This document shows positions 25,958-33,160 of a DNA stretch of 64,000 bases, one piece after another (the first letter of the stretch is position 1; each line of letters begins with the position of its first letter). A program made the position numbers and the translations under genes. Source of the stretch: Citrobacter europaeus (GTDB lineage Bacteria; Pseudomonadota; Gammaproteobacteria; Enterobacterales; Enterobacteriaceae); the NCBI GenBank assembly GCA_020099315.1, contig CP083650.1:2294001-2358000 (forward strand), given 5' to 3'. Under the pieces are notes generated by a model. That model was not told where the DNA came from. It saw only the letters and a list, made by a program, of their open reading frames with translations, and did no database searches.

Positions 25958-26753
25958 ACGCGCACCCTGGTTACTCAAACTGGCGGCATGGGGTGGGGTT
26001 ATTTTCCTGCACTTTCCCATCCTCATCATCGCCACCTATGCTTTTAATACTGAGGAGGCTGCTTTTAGTTTTCCACCGCAGGGGTTAACGCTGAAGTGGT
26101 TTAGCGTTGCAGCGCAGCGTGGCGATATTCTGGAATCGGTGACGTTGTCACTTAAAATCGCTGCGTTGTCGACAGCTATCGCCCTCGTTCTGGGGACGCT
26201 GGCCGCTGCAGCACTGTGGCGCAGGGACTTTTTTGGTAAAAGCGCAATATCGCTGTTGCTGCTGTTGCCGATCGCGCTGCCGGGGATTATTACCGGCCTG
26301 GCGCTGTTGACGGCGTTTAAAACCATCAACCTGGAACCCGGTTTTCTTACGATCGTCGTGGGCCATGCGACGTTTTGCGTGGTGGTGGTATTTAACAACG
26401 TCGTGGCGCGTTTTCGCCGTACCTCATGGAGTCTGGTTGAAGCGTCTATGGATCTTGGCGCCAATGGCTGGCAAACCTTTCGTTATGTCGTGCTGCCAAA
26501 CCTGGCATCGGCGCTGCTGGCGGGGGGGATGCTGGCGTTTGCCTTGTCGTTTGATGAAATCATCGTGACAACGTTCACCGCCGGACATGAAAGAACACTT
26601 CCTTTGTGGCTGCTCAATCAGTTGGGTCGACCACGAGATGTGCCTGTCACCAACGTTGTGGCATTGCTGGTAATGCTAGTGACGACACTGCCAATTTTAG
26701 GGGCCTGGTGGCTAACGCGTGAAGGCGACACTCTCGCTGGAAACGGTAAATAA
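25947..26753 (+). CDS. ydcV: Polyamine-type ABC transporter permease YdcV
   Basis: This 268-residue permease is the partner of YdcU, with six helices and the coupling loop ASMDLGANGWQTFRYVVLP. It matches E. coli YdcV (264 residues). The start at 25947 (MHSERAP) overlaps the end of ydcU by 11 bp, with GGGAG upstream; the preceding TTG codon is not needed. Confidence 0.93.
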   Translation: MHSERAPWLLKLAAWGGVIFLHFPILIIATYAFNTEEAAFSFPPQGLTLKWFSVAAQRGDILESVTLSLKIAALSTAIALVLGTLAAAALWRRDFFGKSAISLLLLLPIALPGIITGLALLTAFKTINLEPGFLTIVVGHATFCVVVVFNNVVARFRRTSWSLVEASMDLGANGWQTFRYVVLPNLASALLAGGMLAFALSFDEIIVTTFTAGHERTLPLWLLNQLGRPRDVPVTNVVALLVMLVTTLPILGAWWLTREGDTLAGNGK

Positions 26754-26774
26754 ACGACGATATGGGAAATTGCT

Positions 26775-28202
26775 ATGCAACATCAATTACTGATTAATGG
26801 CGAGCTGGTCAACGGTGAAGGTGAAAAGCAGCCAGTCTATAACCCTGCCACTGGTGAACTCATTCTGGAGATTGCCGAAGCCTCAGCCGCGCAGGTTGAT
26901 GCCGCGGTACGCGCAGCCGACAGCGCGTTTGCCGCCTGGGGGCAAACCACGCCAAAAGTGCGTTCAGAACTGCTGCTGAAACTGGCTGACGCAATCGCCG
27001 ATAACGCGCAAACCTTCGCAGAGCTGGAATCACTCAACTGTGGTAAGCCGTTGCACTGCGTCCTCAACGATGAAATTCCGGCAATTGTCGATGTTTTCCG
27101 CTTCTTTGCCGGGGCGGCTCGTACCCTGCAAGGACAGGCGGCCGGAGAGTATCTGGAAGGGCATACGTCGATGATCCGTCGTGATCCGCTGGGCGTGGTG
27201 GCCTCTATTGCACCGTGGAACTATCCGCTGATGATGGCGGCGTGGAAGCTGGCGCCGGCACTGGCGGCGGGTAACTGTGTGGTGATTAAACCGTCAGAAA
27301 TTACCCCGCTGACGGCGCTTAAGCTGGCTGATTTTGCCAAAGATATTTATCCGGCTGGCGTTATCAACGTGCTGTTTGGCCGTGGCAAAACGGTAGGCGA
27401 TCCGCTGACCGGTCATGAAAAAGTCCGGATGGTTTCTCTGACAGGCTCCATTGCGACCGGTGAACACATTATCCAGCATACCGCGCCTTCGATTAAGCGC
27501 ACGCATATGGAACTGGGCGGCAAAGCTCCGGTCATCATTTTTGATGATGCCGATCTGGATGCTGTGGTGAGCGGCGTGCGAACTTTTGGCTATTACAACG
27601 CTGGACAAGATTGTACCGCGGCTTGTCGAATTTATGCCCAGAAAGGCATTTATGACGCGCTGGTCGAGAAACTTGGCGCTGCGGTAGCAAGCCTGAAAAT
27701 CGGCGCACCGAATGACGAATCGACCGAGCTGGGACCGGTAAGCTCGCAGGCGCATCTCGATCGCGTGACGAAAGCGGTCGATGAAGCCAAAGCGCTGGGG
27801 CATATCAAAGTCATCACCGGTGGTAAAAAAGTGGATGGCGCAGGCTACTACTTTGCTCCGACGCTGCTGGCCGGGGCAAAGCAGGATGATGCCATCGTGC
27901 AGCGGGAAGTTTTCGGCCCGGTGGTCAGCGTAACCGTATTTGAGGATGAGGATCAGGTGCTGGCGTGGGCTAACGATTCGAAATACGGCCTGGCCTCTTC
28001 CGTCTGGACCCGGGATGTGGGACGCGCGCATCGATTTAGCGCTCGCCTGCAGTATGGTTGCACCTGGGTCAATACTCACTTCACGCTGGTTAGTGAGATG
28101 CCGCACGGTGGGCAAAAACAGTCTGGTTATGGCAAGGATATGTCGGTTTATGGACTGGAGGATTACACGATTGTTCGCCATGTCATGATCAAGCATGAGT
28201 AA
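26775..28202 (+). CDS. patD: Gamma-aminobutyraldehyde dehydrogenase PatD
   Basis: This 475-residue aldehyde dehydrogenase matches E. coli PatD (YdcW). It oxidises 4-aminobutanal, formed from putrescine, to GABA using NAD+. The family motifs are clear: IAPWNYPLMMAAWK for the cofactor site, general base Glu in MELGGKAP, and the catalytic Cys in NAGQDCTAA (about residue 280). It is the last gene of the ydcSTUV-patD operon, 21 bp after ydcV, and a hairpin terminator lies about 140 bp downstream. Confidence 0.94.
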   Translation: MQHQLLINGELVNGEGEKQPVYNPATGELILEIAEASAAQVDAAVRAADSAFAAWGQTTPKVRSELLLKLADAIADNAQTFAELESLNCGKPLHCVLNDEIPAIVDVFRFFAGAARTLQGQAAGEYLEGHTSMIRRDPLGVVASIAPWNYPLMMAAWKLAPALAAGNCVVIKPSEITPLTALKLADFAKDIYPAGVINVLFGRGKTVGDPLTGHEKVRMVSLTGSIATGEHIIQHTAPSIKRTHMELGGKAPVIIFDDADLDAVVSGVRTFGYYNAGQDCTAACRIYAQKGIYDALVEKLGAAVASLKIGAPNDESTELGPVSSQAHLDRVTKAVDEAKALGHIKVITGGKKVDGAGYYFAPTLLAGAKQDDAIVQREVFGPVVSVTVFEDEDQVLAWANDSKYGLASSVWTRDVGRAHRFSARLQYGCTWVNTHFTLVSEMPHGGQKQSGYGKDMSVYGLEDYTIVRHVMIKHE

Positions 28203-28342
28203 TTTCTTAAGCGCGAACGGTAAAGGGGGCACGGATAGCTAAATACTGGCAAACGTGTGTCGATACTATTCGCGCCACTGGCCTCGTCGCCATCGGACGG
28301 CGGTAAGTTGGAAATATCCGCGAGGTCAGGCTAATTGAAACA

Positions 28343-28373
28343 ACAAAGCCCCAGCTTAATGTCGGGGCTTTGT
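28343..28373. terminator. Bidirectional terminator between patD and the MFS gene
   Basis: Perfect 10-bp arms ACAAAGCCCC and GGGGCTTTGT enclose an 11-base loop. T-rich sequence follows on both strands, and the two flanking genes converge here. Confidence 0.8.
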
Positions 28374-28397
28374 GCTTTCTGGTTTACCGTCCGGGTA

Positions 28398-29522
28398 TCA
28401 GCGGCGCAAGCTGCAAAGCCAGGCGAGTAGCGCACAAACGCTCAGAACCAGCCCCAACTGTTGCACCATGCCTGCCAACCCCAGCATCATTCCCAGTAAC
28501 AGGTAATAGCTCAACCCGAACAACGCACCGGCAGCACCGGCTTGTTCACGGTAGTGACGCAGCGCCTGACTCAGCACATTAGGAATCGCGATCCCATAGG
28601 CTAACACCACGCCGAACACCGGCAGCAGGATCCACGCGCAGTGCTGTAGCCACCACGCGACGAGACCTGACAACGCTGCCAGCGCACAGGCATAACGTAC
28701 CAGTTGTTCCGGTGTAAGACCTGCCGTTAGCAACCTCCGGTTCAGCAGGCTACCCGACAGTGAAGACAGCGCAAGTAACACTCCTGTCCAGCCAAAGGCT
28801 CGGGAACGCCATCCCAACTGCCCGAAAAGAAATGGCGCCAGGCTGTAATAACTAAACAGCATGGTATTTAACAACGCGACCAGGATGGCATTTTTCCACA
28901 GCTCACCGTCCCGCGCCATACGGGGAAAGAGCACCGTCATCCGTGGGCGGACCGTATTCTCCGGCCTTGTTTCCGGCAAAAGGGTTGCTGTCAGTATTAG
29001 CAGTAGCAGCGCCAGCAGCATAAGGGCAACAAATACACCAGTATGACCGTACAGGCTTACCAGCCAACCTCCGCTTAGCAGGCCGAAAACCGGACTCAAT
29101 GCCAGTGCGGCGCCCATCACAGAAAAGACGCGGGATAGCGCGGGTGATTCATAACTGTCCCTTAGCATGGTCTGTACCACCACTGACCCGGCAGCCGCTC
29201 CGATGGCGGAGACCATCCGTGCCAGCAGTAAAACGCTGAAGTCGGCGGCAACAATGGCTAAGGCACAGCCTGTTCCATAACAAATAAGTCCTGCCAGCAT
29301 AGCCCAACGTCGCCCGATGCAGTCGCTCAGCCAACCCCACATCGCCACACCGACGGCGAAGGCAGCAAAGTAAACGGAGAGTGTTTGAGCCGCACGCTCA
29401 CTGCTGATGTGAAAAGCAGTGGCGATACCTGGCAGTGCCGGGCTGTAGATGGTTTCCACCAGTTGCGGGAACATAATCAGTAGCGTAAGAAGCCACAGCG
29501 GCGGGCGGCGAAGCGTATTCAT
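28398..29522 (-). CDS. MFS efflux transporter, Bcr/CflA (DHA1) type
   Basis: This 374-residue, 12-helix major facilitator protein shows motif A in GWLSDCIGRRW (after helix 2) and the DHA1 pattern FPQLVETIYSPALPGIA in helix 1. These features place it among drug or metabolite exporters of the Bcr/CflA kind. The substrate is unknown. The start at 29522 (MNTLRRPP) fits the family; a longer upstream frame would add an unlikely 28 residues. It is divergent from an AraC-type regulator across about 100 bp. The pair has no counterpart at this position in E. coli K-12. Confidence 0.85.
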   Translation of the reverse strand: MNTLRRPPLWLLTLLIMFPQLVETIYSPALPGIATAFHISSERAAQTLSVYFAAFAVGVAMWGWLSDCIGRRWAMLAGLICYGTGCALAIVAADFSVLLLARMVSAIGAAAGSVVVQTMLRDSYESPALSRVFSVMGAALALSPVFGLLSGGWLVSLYGHTGVFVALMLLALLLLILTATLLPETRPENTVRPRMTVLFPRMARDGELWKNAILVALLNTMLFSYYSLAPFLFGQLGWRSRAFGWTGVLLALSSLSGSLLNRRLLTAGLTPEQLVRYACALAALSGLVAWWLQHCAWILLPVFGVVLAYGIAIPNVLSQALRHYREQAGAAGALFGLSYYLLLGMMLGLAGMVQQLGLVLSVCALLAWLCSLRR

Positions 29523-29620
29523 ACAATATCCAGAGAAACAAAACAGGCGGGCATTATTGCTGAAAGGGGTGTGTCTCATTACCATTATCAGGACATTAAA
29601 TATCAAATATCGGACAGATA

Positions 29621-30400
29621 ATGAAAATTGCGCCTGATGATGCTTTCGATGCGGATAGCTTTGACAAACCGGTAATCGGTATAGCCGCCGATATGGGGCT
29701 ACATGATTCAGGACGGCACAGCCACCTTCGTCATCAGCTACTTTTTTCGGCTGCGGGGAGCATTACGATCGAGCTGGAGCAGGCTCTGTGTCTGTTACCG
29801 CCACGGCGTGCGGTTTGGATCCCGGCCGGGACGGTACATCGCGCCATAATGCGAGGGGGGATGGCTTATCGTTCTTTGTACTTTTCAACCGCATTGCCAT
29901 TATCTGAGTTACCGCTGCAGATAGTCGAGGTTAACCCTCTCTTTTTTGAAGTGATAGAACGTATGGCTTTCTGGCCATGGGATATGCCAGCCGCGCAGCA
30001 GGCCAGCCTCATCACCGTTTTTTGTGAGGAAATACGCGCCGCCCGCAGTGAAAACTGGACGTTGCAGTTTCCCTCAGATCCGCGGTTGAACGTGTGGCTA
30101 GAGGGATTACGTATGGGCGAACTCCCACCGCGACTGAATCAATTGTCCCGACGGGTTGGGGCATGTGAGAGAACAATCGGTCGAATATTTACCCGGGATA
30201 CCGGGATGAATTATCAGAACTGGCGGCAGCAATTCAGGTTGCTAAAAGCCATGGAGATGCTGGCGGATGGATGCCCTATTAGCCAGATGGCGCAATATCT
30301 GGAGTTTGTCAGCGACAGCGCTTTTATCGCGTTCTTCCATCAACATACCGGCACAACGCCGAGCCGTTATTCGGGCAATATAATGCCGCAGAAGGATTAG
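29621..30400 (+). CDS. AraC-family regulator with N-terminal cupin domain
   Basis: This 259-residue protein has an N-terminal cupin (about residues 25-95, RHSHLRHQLLFSAAG and VWIPAGTVHRA) and a C-terminal AraC helix-turn-helix domain. The domain pattern resembles E. coli NimR, which controls a divergent MFS exporter, and the gene layout here is the same. Control of the neighbouring transporter is therefore likely. The C-terminal second helix-turn-helix reads SQMAQYLEFVSDSAFIAFFHQ. Confidence 0.85.
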   Translation: MKIAPDDAFDADSFDKPVIGIAADMGLHDSGRHSHLRHQLLFSAAGSITIELEQALCLLPPRRAVWIPAGTVHRAIMRGGMAYRSLYFSTALPLSELPLQIVEVNPLFFEVIERMAFWPWDMPAAQQASLITVFCEEIRAARSENWTLQFPSDPRLNVWLEGLRMGELPPRLNQLSRRVGACERTIGRIFTRDTGMNYQNWRQQFRLLKAMEMLADGCPISQMAQYLEFVSDSAFIAFFHQHTGTTPSRYSGNIMPQKD

Positions 30401-30519
30401 GGACATTACATACTAAGGATAATTTACCCGGCGGCGGGAGAGTGGGAAGATCGTGCACTAATGGCAGAGAGAAGACCCCCTCTGCCAGCGGACGCTGCAA
30501 TTAATCAACAAGAATCACA

Positions 30520-30615
30520 TCAAGCAAACCAGCCGAACCTTGCGGAAATCAGACTGAAAAGTCCTACAGCAGCAAATATATTTATCAGCACCACAGTTTT
30601 ACTGGAAACATTCAT
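30520..30615 (-). CDS. yncL: YncL, 31-residue membrane protein
   Basis: This frame starts with MNVSSKTVVLINIFAAVGLF and ends ARFGWFA. It differs at only a few positions from the E. coli small protein YncL as I recall it (31 residues). It is a single hydrophobic helix with a polar N-terminus. AAAGGTGG lies six bases upstream of the ATG at 30615. Function is unknown; E. coli YncL is a stress-induced inner-membrane small protein. Confidence 0.85.
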   Translation of the reverse strand: MNVSSKTVVLINIFAAVGLFSLISARFGWFA

Positions 30616-30807
30616 TTGTGCCACCTTTCGTTATAACCCCTATGGGTATAGTACGGGTTATAACTATCCGCAATAGTACGGATTCTGAACATAATGAAAA
30701 CGGCTTGTTTTCCCGCTGTTTCCCTTAAAATAATTAATAAAACTTGATGTGGGTCATGAAAAAGAGCATATTGCGCGCGATTTTACCTTTCGGCCCGGAC
30801 GCCTTAC

Positions 30808-30981
30808 ATGTCTCTGTACCAAAAAATGTTGGTTTTTTACGCGGTGATGGCCGCTATCACGGCAATCATCACCTGGTTTCTTTCCCGCGATAAAAAGCGA
30901 ATTCGTTTTCTCAGCGCGGTATTAGTCGGGGCGACCTGGCCGATGAGTTTTCCCGTCGCGTTAATGTTTTCTCTCTTCTGA
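30808..30981 (+). CDS. ortT: OrtT (YdcX), GhoT-like membrane toxin
   Basis: This 57-residue protein starts with MSLYQKMLVFYAVMAAITAI. It has two hydrophobic helices separated by SRDKKRIRF and a conserved GATWPMSFPVAL. It matches E. coli OrtT, an orphan toxin of the GhoT family that damages the membrane and slows growth under nutrient stress. No antitoxin gene is adjacent, as in E. coli. It lies 19 bp from the convergent srfC stop. Confidence 0.88.
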   Translation: MSLYQKMLVFYAVMAAITAIITWFLSRDKKRIRFLSAVLVGATWPMSFPVALMFSLF

Positions 30982-31000
30982 TGACGGCGTTAACGCCGTT

Positions 31001-33160
31001 TCAGGAGGAAAACAGGGCATCTAATCGTTTTTTATCGGCTTCGCTGACATCCTGCGGATGCTGATATCCCACGTTTTCATTGGCGCGGGTATACAACGCG
31101 ACCAGCCAGTCGTAAACGTACCGGCTTGCGCCGTGCGAAGGTTGTTCATCCAGCTTCGTCAGGCGTAACATCGGCTGTTGCTTCGGCGCGCTAAAAATAG
31201 CCGATCCTTTTTGGATCCTGCTGGCAGGACGCTGTTCTTCGGCGACATTGGCAAATCCAAGCCAGGTAATAAAATCACCAATATCGGCGTGAAGCTGCGC
31301 GGCGCAGACGTTTTCTCGCTGCATAATGCGCTGTAAGCGTTGCGGCATCTCCAGGCGATAGCTGGCGGTGACGAGGATATCGGCGACCTGCCTTAGCGTA
31401 CGCGGTTCGAGACGTAAACGACGGGCATTATTCTCATCGCGACACCACTGGCGCACGTGATTAACCCACATTTTGTGCGCCTGATAACCGCTCTCTTTGC
31501 TATCCGGTGAGAGCGGTGTGTCACGCACCTCGGCAAACAGGTCAATCTCCTCATTAAATAACCCGCTTACCTGTTCCTCGCGTGGCTGCTGAACCCGCAG
31601 CAGCGACTCAAAGAGACGCATCGGCGGGAGCAAACCATCCAGGAGTTCACCATGCTTTGCCGCCTGAGCTTGTAGCTGGCGGATCACCCACTCATTGCCT
31701 CCAGATTCGGTCTCAACGGGATTAATCCAGCCGATCAGGGTTTCGCGTACGCGCTGCTGGTGCTGCTCACGCAGGGAGGTCAATCTGGCCTGACGCTGCT
31801 GTGGCGAAGTTGCCTGAGTCAGCCATTCGACAAGGCGTTGTAAGCTATGTTTATCCAGCGCCTGCAGCGTGCCCCAATGTAGTCCGGGTTTGCCCATTAA
31901 TTGCTGCACGGACTCATCAAGATTTTGCTGGGTGCTAAAGCGTGCATCCTGCGGGGTAATGGCCCAAACCACGCCCGGCAATGCGGCATCATGGACAGGC
32001 TGAGTATCGTTAACCCAGCCCAGTAGCTTGCGGGTGATAGCAGGCGTCTGGGAACGGGTCGATACCGCATTACAGATTAAGAGCACATCCGGTTGCAGAT
32101 GCTGGCGATAATATTCCAGCATCCAGTCTAATTTGGCCTGCCACAGCGGATGGGAATGCGCATCCGGGGCGAGGGGGATATCGAGCAGATCGACATTCTC
32201 CAGTACGGCGTCTTCAACCGTCAGGACCAGTTCGCGCGTCAGCAGCGCCAGTGACGCCTGCGAGAGACTGACCGCATTGAGCAACTGATGGTTTTCAATG
32301 GGATGAACCACCACATCGCTCTGCGCCTCATTGCCAGTCAATGCCACCTGAGTCAGGAAACTCTCGGCAGGTAAACCAAAATGGTCAACCAGCAGGCTCA
32401 ACGGAGCCGCCAGTTCCTGCGCGTTCCCGGTTTGTTGCAGCGTATGCGCCAGCGCCAGCCACTGCTGCGTGAGCTCTGGTTGTTCTCCCCACAGTAACGC
32501 CCAGGCGTTTGCCCGGGTCGTCAGATCCAGTGCCGGCAGCAGTGTGGCAAACTGATGCCAAAGCGCATCGTCGATTTGCTGCTGGTTGGCTGGCACGCTG
32601 GAGCGCCAGAAACGGCCAATTGCTGCAACATCGTGTGCGGTAATTCCCGGTACCGGATGACGCTGACGCAGCGTCTGCCATTTTTCCAGGCGCGCCTCAA
32701 TAATCGATTTCTCAACCTGGCGGTTGTCCGGGAGGGCGCAAAACTGGGTAATAAAAAGCTGTACCAGTTCGGCTTCACTAAGTAATCGCAGACGCAACGG
32801 CCATTCACTATCGAGCGGATTTTCATCACGCGTAAAGCGGATCGCCATATTGGTTGGCGCATGGCCAGGATTAATATGCGAAAAATAATCAAAACTGCGA
32901 TCCGGGGTAACGATATTCACTTTGCCATTGGCATTGCTGCACAACGCCGCGAGCAGGTGTGCTTTTGCCGATTGCGAATGCCCGTATAACCCAACGCATC
33001 CTTGCGATGAAAAGGTCGTCTTCAATGCAGCTTCATTCACGGCGGCGAGGGTGAGCTGCGCCAGCAGGGCATCGGCTTCATCATCAAGACGCGCCGAACG
33101 TTGACGGGTATCAGCGACCCATGTGATGGCGGCCTGCGCGGTGTTTAACATCTTACTCAT
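31001..33160 (-). CDS. srfC: SrfC-like putative virulence factor, degenerate P-loop protein
   Basis: This 719-residue protein is the last gene of the srfABC operon and matches the Salmonella SrfC family (PF10139). Near the N-terminus GLYGHSQSAKAHL (residues 57-69) sits where a P-loop would be, but the Gly before Lys and the Ser/Thr after it are both replaced by Ala. A possible G3-like segment (VDLLDIPLA) lies at about residues 323-331 and NAVS near residue 370. The layout recalls a dynamin-like GTPase with degenerate motifs; this is my inference. The start overlaps the srfB stop by 4 bp. Biochemical function is not established. Confidence 0.85.
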   Translation of the reverse strand: MSKMLNTAQAAITWVADTRQRSARLDDEADALLAQLTLAAVNEAALKTTFSSQGCVGLYGHSQSAKAHLLAALCSNANGKVNIVTPDRSFDYFSHINPGHAPTNMAIRFTRDENPLDSEWPLRLRLLSEAELVQLFITQFCALPDNRQVEKSIIEARLEKWQTLRQRHPVPGITAHDVAAIGRFWRSSVPANQQQIDDALWHQFATLLPALDLTTRANAWALLWGEQPELTQQWLALAHTLQQTGNAQELAAPLSLLVDHFGLPAESFLTQVALTGNEAQSDVVVHPIENHQLLNAVSLSQASLALLTRELVLTVEDAVLENVDLLDIPLAPDAHSHPLWQAKLDWMLEYYRQHLQPDVLLICNAVSTRSQTPAITRKLLGWVNDTQPVHDAALPGVVWAITPQDARFSTQQNLDESVQQLMGKPGLHWGTLQALDKHSLQRLVEWLTQATSPQQRQARLTSLREQHQQRVRETLIGWINPVETESGGNEWVIRQLQAQAAKHGELLDGLLPPMRLFESLLRVQQPREEQVSGLFNEEIDLFAEVRDTPLSPDSKESGYQAHKMWVNHVRQWCRDENNARRLRLEPRTLRQVADILVTASYRLEMPQRLQRIMQRENVCAAQLHADIGDFITWLGFANVAEEQRPASRIQKGSAIFSAPKQQPMLRLTKLDEQPSHGASRYVYDWLVALYTRANENVGYQHPQDVSEADKKRLDALFSS

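Noticed and set aside
27294..28232. A 312-codon minus-strand frame within patD
   Set aside because: It is antisense to patD, has Arg/His-rich composition typical of shadow frames, and has no recognisable domain.
30461..30676. A 71-codon plus-strand frame across the yncL region
   Set aside because: It has no ribosome site and low-complexity composition, and it lies antisense to the well-supported yncL gene.
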